Position numbers and translations under genes: made by a program
Part shown: positions 16,600-26,831 of the stretch, in pieces
Layout of the letters: each line of letters opens with the position of its first letter
Position numbering within the stretch: position 1 is the first letter of the stretch
NCBI RefSeq assembly: GCF_018156225.1
Contig: NZ_JAGTAR010000010.1
Span: 88,540-152,539, forward strand
Direction: 5' to 3'
DNA from: Carboxylicivirga sediminis
Lineage (GTDB): Bacteria > Bacteroidota > Bacteroidia > Bacteroidales > Marinilabiliaceae
Length of the DNA stretch: 64,000 nt
Notes under the pieces: generated by a model
Databases searched by the model: none
Seen by the model: the letters and a program-made list of their open reading frames with translations, nothing else
Told to the model about the DNA's origin: nothing

Positions 16600-18552
16600 A
16601 TGATAATTTTTAGGACTAAACTAATTCTGTTGGCAGTTGTGTTATTGATTGGCAATTGGTCAGTAGCACAGCAAAAGAAGAATGTTCGCCAGGAACAAAA
16701 GGCATTTTTTAAAGCATTAAATTATGCTGAATCAGATGACTATGAAAAGGCCATTAGTGCGTTTTCAAATCTGGTGAAGACTTCTCCCACCTTTACAGAG
16801 GCCTACTTGCATTTGGGTTTATGTTATTTAAATACCAACAAAGGAGCTGAATCAGCTATTCCTGCATTACAAACTGGTTTAAGTCAGCTAAGTGCCGATG
16901 ACCAGGCAACACCTCTGGGGCACGATTTTATGATGGCATTAGGAGAAGCCTATCAGGTTTCGCTTAAGCCAGATTCCGCCATATTGGTATATAATGTTCT
17001 GCTAACCAAAGTTGATAATGCTGACCTTGATTTTAAGGCACAGATTGAGCAGGAAATCAATAATTGTAGGAATGCCAAAGTGTTTTTAGCTAATCCTGTA
17101 CAGTTAACTATTACTAACCTGGGGGAAGCTGTGAATAGCAGGTATGATGATCATAGTCCGTTAGTTAATGTATATGAAGATGTATTGTTGTTCACATCAC
17201 GTCGTCCTGAAGCCAAGCTGCCGGAATTAGCCGATGGTCAGTTTCCAGAAAAGGTATATGTATCGGCCAATGAAAAGGCACATTGGGAAAAGGCCAAACT
17301 CCTGAATGTTTTTTTTAAGAACCCGGTGCATGAGTCGGGAGTATCCTTGTCGCCCGATGGTAATAGCCTGTTTATTTATCGTAGCGATAATGATGGTAAA
17401 AGTATATATGTAAGTTATCTGGAAAAAGGAGAGTGGACTGAGCCTGTGAAATTACCATACCCTATCAATACGCCAGCTGATGAAACGCATGCCTCGTTGT
17501 CGGGTGACCGGAGTACTTTGTTTTTTACAAGTGACCGTGAGGGGGGCTATGGCGGCCTGGATATTTACATGTGTAAAAAAGATGCCTATGGACGATGGGG
17601 AGAGGCTCGTAACCTGGGGTCATCCATCAACACAAGGTTTGATGAAGAAACTTCCATGATACATGCTGATGGCCGTACTTTGTATTTTGCCTCGGAGGGA
17701 CATAACTCTATGGGGCGACTGGATGTGTTTTATGCCCAAATGAATTCTGATAGCACATGGTCATTGCCAGTTAACCTGGGATACCCGATAAACACCCCTG
17801 ACGATGATTTCTTTTTCCTGCCCAGTCTTGATAAGAGCCATGCTTATTACGCATCGTCACGCTTTGATGATAATTATGGTGGTTCAGATATTTATAAGGT
17901 GGAGTTTGATGCGGCCTTTGAAGGTGAACTGGCGGTTATTGAAGGGCAGGTGAGTAGTGCCGATATGAAACGTGGACCCATTCGATTAATGGTAACCCGC
18001 ATGACCGACCGTCAGTTGGTTGGTGATTACCGCCCTGATGAACAAAGCGGGAAATACACAATGTTTCTAGAAACAGGTCATGAATATTCCATTGAGCAGA
18101 TGGCCATCAACCAGCCAATGGGCGAATCAGTAATTACAGTCGAGCCGGAGATGGCCTATCAAAAGGAACCCAAAGTATATTCTTTTAGTGAGATACAAAT
18201 GACACCGCCTCTAAAAAGAGTGATTGTTGCCAAAACACTCTCTGAGCAGAATATTGCAGCCGTGGCAGCTATTGAGGCAGACATCAAACACATAGAATAC
18301 ACGCCTTATTTCACGCTTCAGGTGTTGGCTTTGAAAAGACGTCCTCTATTTGCATCGCTCTATCTGAAAGGTCTTGATGTGGATGATATCCGTACGATCA
18401 AGTGTAAAGATGGTTATACCCGCTATTTATACGGAGCATATATTGATTATCCAACAGCCAAACGCACACAAAAGAGAATTCAACAATCGGGTAAGTTTGA
18501 TGATTCGTTTGTGAGGCGATTGAGTGAGGTGGAGGCTTTACAACTCAAGTAA
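16600..18552 (+). CDS. TPR-PD40 propeller-SPOR-like exported protein
   Basis: About 650 aa from the ATG at 16600. That start gives the signal peptide MIIFRTKLILLAVVLLIG with a likely cut after SVAQ; the open frame extends back to 16444 but the extra residues are not signal-like. TPR repeats (to about residue 150) are followed by PD40 blades (SLSPDGNSLFIYRS, LSGDRSTLFFTSDREGGYGGLDIY). A C-terminal region (YFTLQVLALKRRP to the end) resembles a SPOR fold. The order TPR-propeller recalls PorE of the type IX secretion system, but the OmpA-like domain of PorE is absent. A cell-envelope role is likely; the exact function is unknown. Confidence 0.75.
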   Translation: MIIFRTKLILLAVVLLIGNWSVAQQKKNVRQEQKAFFKALNYAESDDYEKAISAFSNLVKTSPTFTEAYLHLGLCYLNTNKGAESAIPALQTGLSQLSADDQATPLGHDFMMALGEAYQVSLKPDSAILVYNVLLTKVDNADLDFKAQIEQEINNCRNAKVFLANPVQLTITNLGEAVNSRYDDHSPLVNVYEDVLLFTSRRPEAKLPELADGQFPEKVYVSANEKAHWEKAKLLNVFFKNPVHESGVSLSPDGNSLFIYRSDNDGKSIYVSYLEKGEWTEPVKLPYPINTPADETHASLSGDRSTLFFTSDREGGYGGLDIYMCKKDAYGRWGEARNLGSSINTRFDEETSMIHADGRTLYFASEGHNSMGRLDVFYAQMNSDSTWSLPVNLGYPINTPDDDFFFLPSLDKSHAYYASSRFDDNYGGSDIYKVEFDAAFEGELAVIEGQVSSADMKRGPIRLMVTRMTDRQLVGDYRPDEQSGKYTMFLETGHEYSIEQMAINQPMGESVITVEPEMAYQKEPKVYSFSEIQMTPPLKRVIVAKTLSEQNIAAVAAIEADIKHIEYTPYFTLQVLALKRRPLFASLYLKGLDVDDIRTIKCKDGYTRYLYGAYIDYPTAKRTQKRIQQSGKFDDSFVRRLSEVEALQLK

Positions 18553-18589
18553 TTTTCTTGTTGATATATAGTGTAGATTGGGTTAGTCT

Positions 18590-21391
18590 CTAAAAGATTT
18601 GTAAATAATGATTTAGGCCTTGTTCACGACTTAGTCCCAATTTCTTTTTCAGTCGGTACTTTTTAAGATCTACACTTCGGGTTGTAATCTGAAATATTGG
18701 AGCCAACTCTTTTGATGACATATTCACTTTTAGGTAAGCACACAGCTTTAAGTCCTCATCCGTCAGAATAGGGTGTTTTTCCCGGAGCTTTTTAAAAAAG
18801 TGATTGTTTGCTTCGGAAAAGGCTGCCTCAAACATCAGCCAATCCTTTTGCTCATTAAAATTACTTTTTATCATGCGAGTCAGTCTATCTATATGTCTTG
18901 AGCTAACATACTTCTCATTTTGCCTTATTTGTTGAAGCTCTTGCTGAATGCTATCTATTATTTCCTTCTTCTTACTATTTTGCAGCAGCAAGTTCGAGAG
19001 CTTATCATTTTTGAGTGTGACTTCACTTTGTAGTTCTTTTACTTCTTCATCCAGCTGTTTTTGCTTTAGTTCCATGTTTTGTTCATGCAACTTTTTTCGT
19101 TTAGCAATTAGTTGTTTATAGGTCTGTTTTCTGATAAAATGGCGGTACAAAGAAATACTGATTATATACAAACTAACAATCAGCAAGCCATATACAAAAT
19201 ACGCATAGATGGTTCGATAATACGGCGGAGCTATTTTAAAGGTATGTTTGGCATACAGCGAACTTCCTTTTTGTTTCACTTTAAAGGTGTATTGGCCTTC
19301 TCGCAGATCCTGAAATACGACCTCATTGCTGCTTGTTATTCGTTGCCAATTCTGACTATATCCATCCAGGTAAAATTCATAAATCGCATCTGATTCATAA
19401 TTAAGTGCTGTAAACGTGAATTTCACCGTATTGTATATGTGCGGAACAGCCGATTGGATGGTATCATGCTGGCCCACTTCTCCGGTTCGGTTGTTGCTGT
19501 ATTCAATATTGGTGATGAGTGTGGGTTTCTGTTTGTATTTGGCTGTTGTTAAGTTTTCGATATTGGTATAGGCAATCCCTTCAGACAGGCAAAAGAAACA
19601 CTCATGCTCCTTAATTTTTGTAATGTTTTCATATTTATAAACCAGCTCATTCTCAATGTGTGTTAAATTGTAAGGGATTTCAACCAACTCATTCTTTTTA
19701 AAATTAAATAACTCCAGGGCCCCTTTTTTTCTTATAAAGCAATAGTTGCCTATTGCTTCGGAGATGTAACTTATTTTATCCAAAGCCTTATGAGCAGGAA
19801 TGAGCTGTCCTTCTTTAAATTGAAGTGTGGTGTCGCTGGCCACCAGGTAGGTTTGATGATCTAAGTTGAAGGCACGTATCCAGTTAGAACTATTAAAAGC
19901 AGCATGCTTGCTGATGTCTTCAATCTGTACTTTCTTACTGTTATGGTCAATGGTAATATGATAAGCCTCTTTTAACGAACCCGTGACTATGAGGGAGCCA
20001 TCGTTCTGTTCTATAACATCATGGGTTAGTCCCTCCATATTATTAATGTTAAAATCAAACTGCCATTTACCTTGTTGTCTGGTGTAAACTGCTAATCCAT
20101 AATACGATGTTTCATACATTATGCTGCTATCTATATCACTTTGTAAAAAGTGATAGCCACCAGCAACATCGGCTATCTTAGTTAATTGCTCATCTACCAG
20201 CTGAAATGTGCCGTTGTTATGGCCAACAAACAGTTCCTTGTCTATGACATCCAGATTCCAGGCCTGTCCTTCTGAATTTTTAACCAATTCAATATCAAAT
20301 ATATTTGTATGAAAGGTATCTGGCCTGGCTACATACACGCCTTTATTAGTGGCGATATAATAGTTACCGTTGTATGAAAGGGCATCATAATAAGTGCCTA
20401 AAGGATTGTTCTTATAGTTAAAGTATAGAAAAGGGCTTTTTAAATCAACGAATGCTATGCCATTGTCGCTTGCTATCCATAATTGACCATCATTCTGATG
20501 GTGTAGGCCATGAATTCGGTTACTGCTTAAACCATTACTGTTATCAAAGATGTATTTAATTTCCCCCTCTAAATTGCCGATAATAACACCACCATTCATG
20601 CTTGCAAAAGCATAGTATCCGTCATACAGGTATATGGCCTTGTTAAGTTGGTATTTTATTAAAAAATCATTGAGTGCCGATGGAAGGCGAGTTAATCGCC
20701 CGTCTTTTAGTTGGAAAAGGCCATTATTAAGGGTTCCCAGCAAATACTCATTATGAACTGTTTTGCTAATGTACTTTATCATGTACTTATTAAGAGCGGG
20801 ACTATTTAATAGGGTTCGTTCTTTAGCGTTGGGCGTAAGTGCTATCAGCTTGCCATGACTAAGCTGATAAAAAATCTCGTTATCAATGGGATAGGCAAAG
20901 GTGGTGTTGCCTTCTTCAATGCGTTCAATGCCTATATGGCCATGCTCATTAAGGTGATACATGCGGTTAAATGCCTGGAATATGACGTATTTATCCGATG
21001 CGAATATTTTCCAGATATCATTATAAATAGTAGCCAGGGCATGATAGCCGGCATTCAGGTTACTTTCTAAGAAATAGCCCATAATGCCATTTCCTCCAAC
21101 ATAAATGGTGTCGCCGCTGCAGTAAACGGCTCTTAAAACATTGGGTGTTTCATATAGGTTCCAGTTTTCGCCATCAAAGCGCAACAGGCCCATTGAATTA
21201 GCAAAATAAACGGCGCCAATTTCCGAACTGCAAACGCTCCAGTTCTGGTTCTCGGCGTTATAATCATGCTTTGTAAAACTGGATATTCTGGGAGTTATTA
21301 TAAACCTTTGTGTAGAAGGTTTAATAATGTCTGTGGCAATGGAATTAATAGAGTAGAGTAAGTACAGGAATATGATAACAATCCTAGTCAT
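18590..21391 (-). CDS. Membrane-spanning propeller/Y_Y_Y/LuxR-type regulator of PUL 1
   Basis: A 933-aa hybrid one-component regulator. A signal peptide is followed by a two-component-regulator-type beta-propeller (about 30-620; blade example DGQLWIASDNGIAFVD), then a Y_Y_Y domain (about 640-720; EFYLDGYSQNWQRI, YTFKVK). One membrane helix (about 730-752), a coiled coil, and a C-terminal LuxR-type HTH (about 870-933; ILTDEDLKLCAYL, MSSKELAPIFQITTRSVD) follow. It has no kinase core, so sensing outside and DNA binding inside lie in one chain. Divergent from the PUL with a 287-bp shared upstream region containing direct repeats. Control of PUL 1 is inferred from position. Confidence 0.88.
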   Translation of the reverse strand: MTRIVIIFLYLLYSINSIATDIIKPSTQRFIITPRISSFTKHDYNAENQNWSVCSSEIGAVYFANSMGLLRFDGENWNLYETPNVLRAVYCSGDTIYVGGNGIMGYFLESNLNAGYHALATIYNDIWKIFASDKYVIFQAFNRMYHLNEHGHIGIERIEEGNTTFAYPIDNEIFYQLSHGKLIALTPNAKERTLLNSPALNKYMIKYISKTVHNEYLLGTLNNGLFQLKDGRLTRLPSALNDFLIKYQLNKAIYLYDGYYAFASMNGGVIIGNLEGEIKYIFDNSNGLSSNRIHGLHHQNDGQLWIASDNGIAFVDLKSPFLYFNYKNNPLGTYYDALSYNGNYYIATNKGVYVARPDTFHTNIFDIELVKNSEGQAWNLDVIDKELFVGHNNGTFQLVDEQLTKIADVAGGYHFLQSDIDSSIMYETSYYGLAVYTRQQGKWQFDFNINNMEGLTHDVIEQNDGSLIVTGSLKEAYHITIDHNSKKVQIEDISKHAAFNSSNWIRAFNLDHQTYLVASDTTLQFKEGQLIPAHKALDKISYISEAIGNYCFIRKKGALELFNFKKNELVEIPYNLTHIENELVYKYENITKIKEHECFFCLSEGIAYTNIENLTTAKYKQKPTLITNIEYSNNRTGEVGQHDTIQSAVPHIYNTVKFTFTALNYESDAIYEFYLDGYSQNWQRITSSNEVVFQDLREGQYTFKVKQKGSSLYAKHTFKIAPPYYRTIYAYFVYGLLIVSLYIISISLYRHFIRKQTYKQLIAKRKKLHEQNMELKQKQLDEEVKELQSEVTLKNDKLSNLLLQNSKKKEIIDSIQQELQQIRQNEKYVSSRHIDRLTRMIKSNFNEQKDWLMFEAAFSEANNHFFKKLREKHPILTDEDLKLCAYLKVNMSSKELAPIFQITTRSVDLKKYRLKKKLGLSREQGLNHYLQIF

Positions 21392-21472
21392 TAAGTCGAT
21401 GTTAATTTGGCTAATTGGTCACTAAATAAATTGTTTCAATATTATTCAAATTTTGTTTTAATCACAATTTTG

Positions 21473-21608
21473 TGATGCAATCAATGATGTATTTGATGCA
21501 ATCAATACGTCTCTGTAAGACTTTTTAACAAAGGTAATGTGGTTTATAAGTGTCATTAAAACAGGGGGGTGTGGGTATTTGAGAATAAATGATGTATATA
21601 TGATGTAT
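21473..21608. promoter_or_regulatory. Direct repeats between regulator and PUL 1: candidate operators
   Basis: TGATGCAATCAAT occurs exactly twice, at 21473-21485 and 21494-21506, 21 bp apart (two helical turns). A related TGATGTAT lies at 21485-21492, 21590-21597 and 21601-21608, the last two 11 bp apart. They sit in the divergent intergenic region upstream of both the regulator and the SusCD operon. Helix-phased direct repeats are what a multimeric LuxR-type factor would bind. Confidence 0.5.
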
Positions 21609-21677
21609 CAATAAATCAGGCAAATCATACCCTTTTCAAAATATTTGTGAAGCTAAAAATCCATTAATTCCAGGCAA

Positions 21678-22199
21678 ATGAAAAATGCTTTATTATTACT
21701 TCTGATCTCATTCTTTGGGCAGGGATTGAGTAATGCCCAATTGCAAAAAATATCCTTTCACAAAGGATGGAACTTTAGTTTATCAGGTATTAATAAAAAG
21801 GCGGATTAGGTGGTTTTACCTTATCATTGGAATAACGGCACCTACACAACTCATGAATACTGCCGAGGTCAAGCAATCTATCAAAAGGAGTTCCATTTAA
21901 GTTCGGATGATGAAATGGTTGAGCACTTTCTTTTTTTTGAAGGTGTCAACTCAAAAGCAACTGTCATTTTAAATGGAAAGATGCTGCGCATGTGCACCAG
22001 TAGTTATAATGACCTATCATCAAATCCATATGAGAAGATAGATATCTGGCAAAATGGTACGCTTCTTGAAAGTGGGCTGCCACCAGTAGAAATAGTTGAT
22101 GGACAACACCGTCTTACGATGCCATATGTAGTTGATGTGGATACAAATAGGATTGAACAACAATTTGCAGGCAAGGAATTGCCTTTCTCAAAGGATTAA
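21678..22199 (+). pseudogene. Broken GH2 (beta-galactosidase-type) remnant
   Basis: The ATG at 21678 opens a signal peptide (MKNALLLLLISFFGQGLSNA) and the start of a GH2 sugar-binding domain (ISFHKGWNFSL). The frame hits TAG at 21807-21809, where GH2 proteins usually have W ahead of VxLPHDW; here VVLPYHWN follows directly. The same frame then runs on for 130 codons (AIYQKEFHL, FLFFEGVNSKATVILNG, all GH2 N-domain features). It ends in sequence that does not continue a GH2 core (DGQHRLTMPYVVDVD). TGG to TAG by one base explains the stop; a large internal deletion explains the short length. It sits first in the PUL operon, 30 bp before SusC. Confidence 0.78.
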
Positions 22200-22228
22200 C
22201 AGTAATAACTAAATAAATTTCAATTATT

Positions 22229-25200
22229 ATGATTAAACGATTGTTAATAGCATTTTGGCTAATTGGTCATATTGCCCTAGCCCAAGATGCAAAAACAGTA
22301 ACAGGCGTGATACGCGATGACGCCGGCTTTGAACTGCCAGGCGCCAGTGTGCTTGTTAAAGGAACACTCACCGGTACTGCAACTAACTTTGAAGGACAAT
22401 TTGTTCTGGAAGGAGTTTCGCCCGATGATGTTTTAGTGATCTCATACATTGGTATGGTTAGTCAGGAAATATTAGTTGGCGATAAAGATTATTTTGAAGT
22501 GACCTTGGGAGCCGATGCCAGTGATTTGGAAGAGGTTGTGGTGATTGGCTATGGTACCAGTAAATCTAAAGATTTGACTTCGCCAATTGCCACCATATCG
22601 GCCGAAGAGATTACCTCGATGAGTGCATCATCAGCTATGGGAGCCGTTCAGGGTAAGGTAGCTGGTGTAACCATTGTTAACTCAGGTGTGCCGGGTGAAG
22701 GCCCGCAGGTAAGCATTCGTGGGGTTGGATCGATTCAAAACTCCAATCCTTTGTATGTGGTAGATGGCATGTTCTTAGATGATATTAACTTCTTAAGTCC
22801 CAACGATATTGAAACAATGTCGGTGTTGAAAGATGCATCGGCAGCTGCTATCTATGGTGTTCGTGCAGCAAATGGGGTGGTACTCATCACCACCAAAGGA
22901 GGTTCTAAAAACCGTGACATGCAGGTAGCGTATGATGGCTACTATGGGGTGCAATCGGTAACACAGCGCTTGGATATGGCCAACTCTGAGCAGTATGCTA
23001 CTTTAATGCGTGCAGCCGGCAATGAACAATATGTTGATGCGGCCATCGCTCGGTGGGGTGGTACTAATGGTATTCCTGCAGTGTCAACCGATTGGTACGA
23101 TGAATTGATACGAAGCTCTGCGCCTATTCAAAATCACAACCTTTCTCTGAATGGAGGAAATGAGAAGTCAGCCTATGCGTTTAGTTTAGGGTATTTCGGC
23201 CAGGATGGAATAATGAATTCAACCGGGTATTATGACCGTTTGAACCTGCGTGGTAAAGTAGATTACGATGTATCATCAAAGTTAAAAGTGGGGTTTAGCA
23301 CCATCTTAACCAAAGAAAAACGCATGACAGACGATGGTTCGGCGTGGTTTCAGGCCTATGTCAATAATCCAATGTACGCCGTTTATGATGATAATCTAGC
23401 CGATGGAGAATCATTTCCTAGGCCATATGGTAATCCTCATAACCTGGGTTACGACACGTATTACACCAATCCTGTAGCACGTGCTTACTACCATAGCGAC
23501 AATCAGTCAGATATTACGCGTTTTATGCCTAATATTTATGCTGAGCTACGTCCTTTTGATAGTCAGGATATTGTATTTCGTTCAGCCATGAATATGGATT
23601 TTCGCTATGGAGCTGTAACTGCCTATGTTCCCGAATATAAAGTGGGGAATACTCAGCAAGTGCTTAATTCTTTGAGTAAGACAAATAATTGGAATTACGA
23701 TTATGTGTGGGATAATACCGTTACATGGCGTAATAGTTGGGGAGATCATAACCTAACCTCAATGGGTGGTTTATCTGTACGCGAAGAAAATTTCCGTTGG
23801 TTAAATGGTACAGCTCAAGGAGTCACTAACAAAGACTATTTGAACTCGGGTATTGCCGATACAAGAACATCTGACGATGGAGGTACGCGTTTTAGAGGTA
23901 TGTCTGTTTTTGCTCGTTTCTCATACGACTACCAGCACAAGTATCTGTTATCTCTTACAATGCGTGCCGATGGCTCATCGAAATACCAGCAAAAGTGGGG
24001 TTACTTCCCTTCTTTAGGAGCTGGTTGGGTTGTTTCGCAGGAAGATTTTGCATCTGGTTTGACAAGTGCTAAGATTGATCACTTAAAAGTACGTGCATCG
24101 TGGGGATTGTTAGGTAACGACCGCGTACCAGCTAATAGTGCTTTTGGTTCAATTGCCGGTGGCGATTTAGGTAGCTCAGGTATTTTCGGAGGTTCCTTAG
24201 TGCCGGGGATGATTAACAACCGTATTTTCACTGATTTGGAGTGGGAATTGGTGGATGAGAAGAACATTGGTATTGAGACCAAAATGTTTGACTATCGACT
24301 AAATGTTGAGGCTGATTATTATAATCGCGAAACACGCAATATGGTAATTTTAACCACTTTGCCAATGGGTAATGGTAATCTGTTGCAAAATGCCGGTTCG
24401 GTTCGTAACTCTGGTGTTGAGGTGATGGTAAACTGGTCTGACAAGATTGGTAAGGATTTTCACTATTCAATTGGCGGTAATATCACCACCATCAAAAACC
24501 GTGTAACCGACCTGTCAGGTGAACCTTACCTACAAACCGGGTCTGCTGAATTTCCTCAGCGTTCATACGTGGGTGGAGCTCTTTACTCTTTCTATGGTTG
24601 GAAAACTGATGGCGTGTATCAGACCCAGGCTGAAATTGATGCCGATCCGATTGCGCGTGCCAATGGCTTAAAACCTGGTGATTTCAGATATGTTGACACC
24701 AATGGCGATGGAGTAATTGATGACAATGACCGTGTTTTATTAGGAGATCCAAATCCTGATTTTACTTATGGTATCAACATGGCTGTTGGTTACAAAGGCT
24801 TTACACTGGCAGCTACTTTTCAGGGCGTACATGGTGTTACTATTTTTAACCGCCGCAGAGCCGATATTAATAAGCACGGTGCCAATAACGTTGATGCTAA
24901 TCTGGCCAACAGTGTTTGGACAGGTCCTGGCTCAACTAACAGTACCCCTTCGGCCGAAGGGTTATACAACCCTTGGAATACAGGTCGTTTAAATGATTTC
25001 TTCCTGGAGGATGGTTCCTATTTCCGTATTCAGAATGTACGTTTATCGTATGATATTCCAACTTCTGTAATGAATAAATTCGGATTAGGAGCTTCGCAGG
25101 TGTATCTGAATGCCGACAGACCATACACTTTCTTTTCATCAAACGGTTTTACGCCTGAAGTACCAGGAGGTATTGATGAATCAGTTTACCCTATTCCTGC

Positions 25201-25234
25201 CATCTTCTCATTAGGGTTACGTCTTAATTTTTAA
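22229..25234 (+). CDS. SusC-like TonB-dependent transporter, PUL 1
   Basis: A 1001-aa outer-membrane transporter. A signal peptide is followed by a CarboxypepD_reg-like domain (VTGVIRDDAGFELPGASVLVKGT), a TonB-box region with EVVVIGYGT near residue 105, the plug (DVxTxxSVLKDASAAAIYGVRAANGVVLITTKGG, seen as two separate motifs), and a 22-strand barrel ending in FSLGLRLNF. SusC-family proteins import glycan (or peptide) oligomers together with a SusD lid. Its stop overlaps the first base of the possible susD start (TAATG), so the two are translationally coupled. Confidence 0.96.
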   Translation: MIKRLLIAFWLIGHIALAQDAKTVTGVIRDDAGFELPGASVLVKGTLTGTATNFEGQFVLEGVSPDDVLVISYIGMVSQEILVGDKDYFEVTLGADASDLEEVVVIGYGTSKSKDLTSPIATISAEEITSMSASSAMGAVQGKVAGVTIVNSGVPGEGPQVSIRGVGSIQNSNPLYVVDGMFLDDINFLSPNDIETMSVLKDASAAAIYGVRAANGVVLITTKGGSKNRDMQVAYDGYYGVQSVTQRLDMANSEQYATLMRAAGNEQYVDAAIARWGGTNGIPAVSTDWYDELIRSSAPIQNHNLSLNGGNEKSAYAFSLGYFGQDGIMNSTGYYDRLNLRGKVDYDVSSKLKVGFSTILTKEKRMTDDGSAWFQAYVNNPMYAVYDDNLADGESFPRPYGNPHNLGYDTYYTNPVARAYYHSDNQSDITRFMPNIYAELRPFDSQDIVFRSAMNMDFRYGAVTAYVPEYKVGNTQQVLNSLSKTNNWNYDYVWDNTVTWRNSWGDHNLTSMGGLSVREENFRWLNGTAQGVTNKDYLNSGIADTRTSDDGGTRFRGMSVFARFSYDYQHKYLLSLTMRADGSSKYQQKWGYFPSLGAGWVVSQEDFASGLTSAKIDHLKVRASWGLLGNDRVPANSAFGSIAGGDLGSSGIFGGSLVPGMINNRIFTDLEWELVDEKNIGIETKMFDYRLNVEADYYNRETRNMVILTTLPMGNGNLLQNAGSVRNSGVEVMVNWSDKIGKDFHYSIGGNITTIKNRVTDLSGEPYLQTGSAEFPQRSYVGGALYSFYGWKTDGVYQTQAEIDADPIARANGLKPGDFRYVDTNGDGVIDDNDRVLLGDPNPDFTYGINMAVGYKGFTLAATFQGVHGVTIFNRRRADINKHGANNVDANLANSVWTGPGSTNSTPSAEGLYNPWNTGRLNDFFLEDGSYFRIQNVRLSYDIPTSVMNKFGLGASQVYLNADRPYTFFSSNGFTPEVPGGIDESVYPIPAIFSLGLRLNF

Positions 25235-26742
25235 TGAAGCTAAACATAGATATTATGAAACCGATAACGAAATATATTGCTCTGTTCATGGGACTTATTC
25301 TATTAAGCTCATGTAACGATTGGCTGGATATTGTCCAGGAAGGTGAAGTGCCAAGCGACGAGATAGATTACACTGATAGCAGCCTGATGTATGGGCCTGT
25401 CTCAGGTGTATACGCCACAACACGCGAACGATTGGCTCAATGGGAAATGTGGCCACTTTTAAACATACGCGGTGACGAAGTAACTAAAGGAGGAGGCTCA
25501 GAAAGTGATCAGGGCGAATATTTATACCTTGAGGAATTTAACTACAACCAGGCAAAAGGTTTTTGGGCCTTAAACAATACCTGGGTGTCCTTGTACAAGA
25601 TTGTGTTTGCAACACATGATAACCAGGAACTGATTGAAAACTTTAGAGAGCATTTGGTATCTGAAGAACAGTTGGCCTTGGCTGACCAATACGATGCCGA
25701 GATTATATTCCATCGTGCATTAGCTTACTATTTTATAAGCAACTTGTGGGGGAATGCTCCTATTATTAATCCTGATGATATTACCTATGGTATCCCTTAT
25801 CAACCATATCGCAATAGTGTAGAATCGTTGAGAGCATATATCTATGAGGAGTTGGATTTCTGCATAGAGCATTTACCTGAGACACAAAACGACAGAAAAG
25901 GGGCAGTTACGAAATACGCAGCTATGGCTCTAAAGGCTAAAGTAGCCTTAATGGAAAGCGATTATAATATGGTGGCATCATTAACGGATGATATCATTGA
26001 GAAGGCTGGCCTGTACCTGTATGATGATTACTACAACCTGTTTAAAGTGCCAGGTAAATTAGCGCCGGAATCGCTTTATGAACTACAGTTTACTGATTTT
26101 GATACAGGTGACGGACAGCAGGTATATGGTGGTGCATGGTTTCAGCACCAGGGACCACGAAACAATCCCGCACCTATTAGTGGTTGGGGATTCATGTTAT
26201 TGCGTCCCGAGTTTCTTGACTTCATGAAAGGGCGTAATGAGGAAGTTCGTTGGGATGTAGCTGTTTTAGAGTCGGGGGCAACTACGCCTGCCGGTGATGC
26301 AATAGAGATATTTGAACCAAACTATATGGATATTAAAGCCCACTATAATGGGAAAGCTTATTTGCCCAAAGACCAGATGACGCCTGGTCGTAACGATTAT
26401 GGTTCAAACAATAATATCAGAGTCTTGAGATACGCTGATGTTTTACTGATGAATGCCGAAGCGAAATTGCAAATTGGCGGTGATGTGTCAACTCCATTTA
26501 ATGAGGTAAGGCGAAGAGCCGGCATGGATCCAATTTCTGGTATCACCCTTGATGATATCCTTGATGAGCGTCGCGCAGAGCTTTCAGTTGAGTGGGGTAA
26601 CCGCTTCTTCGATCTGGTACGAACAGGTAAAGCAGCCAGTGTTTTGGATGGTTTCGAAACGGGTAAGCACGAATATTTGCCGATTCCTTTGTTTCAGGAG
26701 GATCTGAATCCAAATTTGGCCGGGCCAATTAAGGACGAATAA
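25234..26742 (+). CDS. SusD/RagB-like surface lipoprotein, PUL 1
   Basis: A 502-aa ligand-binding lid for the adjacent SusC. The lipobox is LLSSC, followed by NDWLDI, typical of SusD. TPR-type helices and C-terminal motifs DERRAELSVEWGNRFFDLVRTG and LPIPLFQEDLNPNL are diagnostic of RagB/SusD (PF07980/PF14322). The start is either the ATG overlapping the susC stop (25234) or the ATG at 25255 directly before KPITKYIALFMG; the latter gives a more usual lipoprotein signal. Confidence 0.95.
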   Translation: MKLNIDIMKPITKYIALFMGLILLSSCNDWLDIVQEGEVPSDEIDYTDSSLMYGPVSGVYATTRERLAQWEMWPLLNIRGDEVTKGGGSESDQGEYLYLEEFNYNQAKGFWALNNTWVSLYKIVFATHDNQELIENFREHLVSEEQLALADQYDAEIIFHRALAYYFISNLWGNAPIINPDDITYGIPYQPYRNSVESLRAYIYEELDFCIEHLPETQNDRKGAVTKYAAMALKAKVALMESDYNMVASLTDDIIEKAGLYLYDDYYNLFKVPGKLAPESLYELQFTDFDTGDGQQVYGGAWFQHQGPRNNPAPISGWGFMLLRPEFLDFMKGRNEEVRWDVAVLESGATTPAGDAIEIFEPNYMDIKAHYNGKAYLPKDQMTPGRNDYGSNNNIRVLRYADVLLMNAEAKLQIGGDVSTPFNEVRRRAGMDPISGITLDDILDERRAELSVEWGNRFFDLVRTGKAASVLDGFETGKHEYLPIPLFQEDLNPNLAGPIKDE

Positions 26743-26753
26743 CGATAGTGGAT

Positions 26754-26773
26754 GGGAGGAGTTATCCTCCTCC
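26754..26773 (+). terminator. Intra-operon hairpin after susD
   Basis: GGAGGA-gtta-TCCTCC forms a tight stem 12 bp after the susD stop, with only a weak T-tract. Such hairpins between SusCD and enzymes often dampen read-through or stabilise the upstream mRNA. Function here is inferred. Confidence 0.5.
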
Positions 26774-26831
26774 TGTTTCCAAACTTAATATGCAATAAAT
26801 AAAAACGTTACCACATTAAAATATAGAGTTG

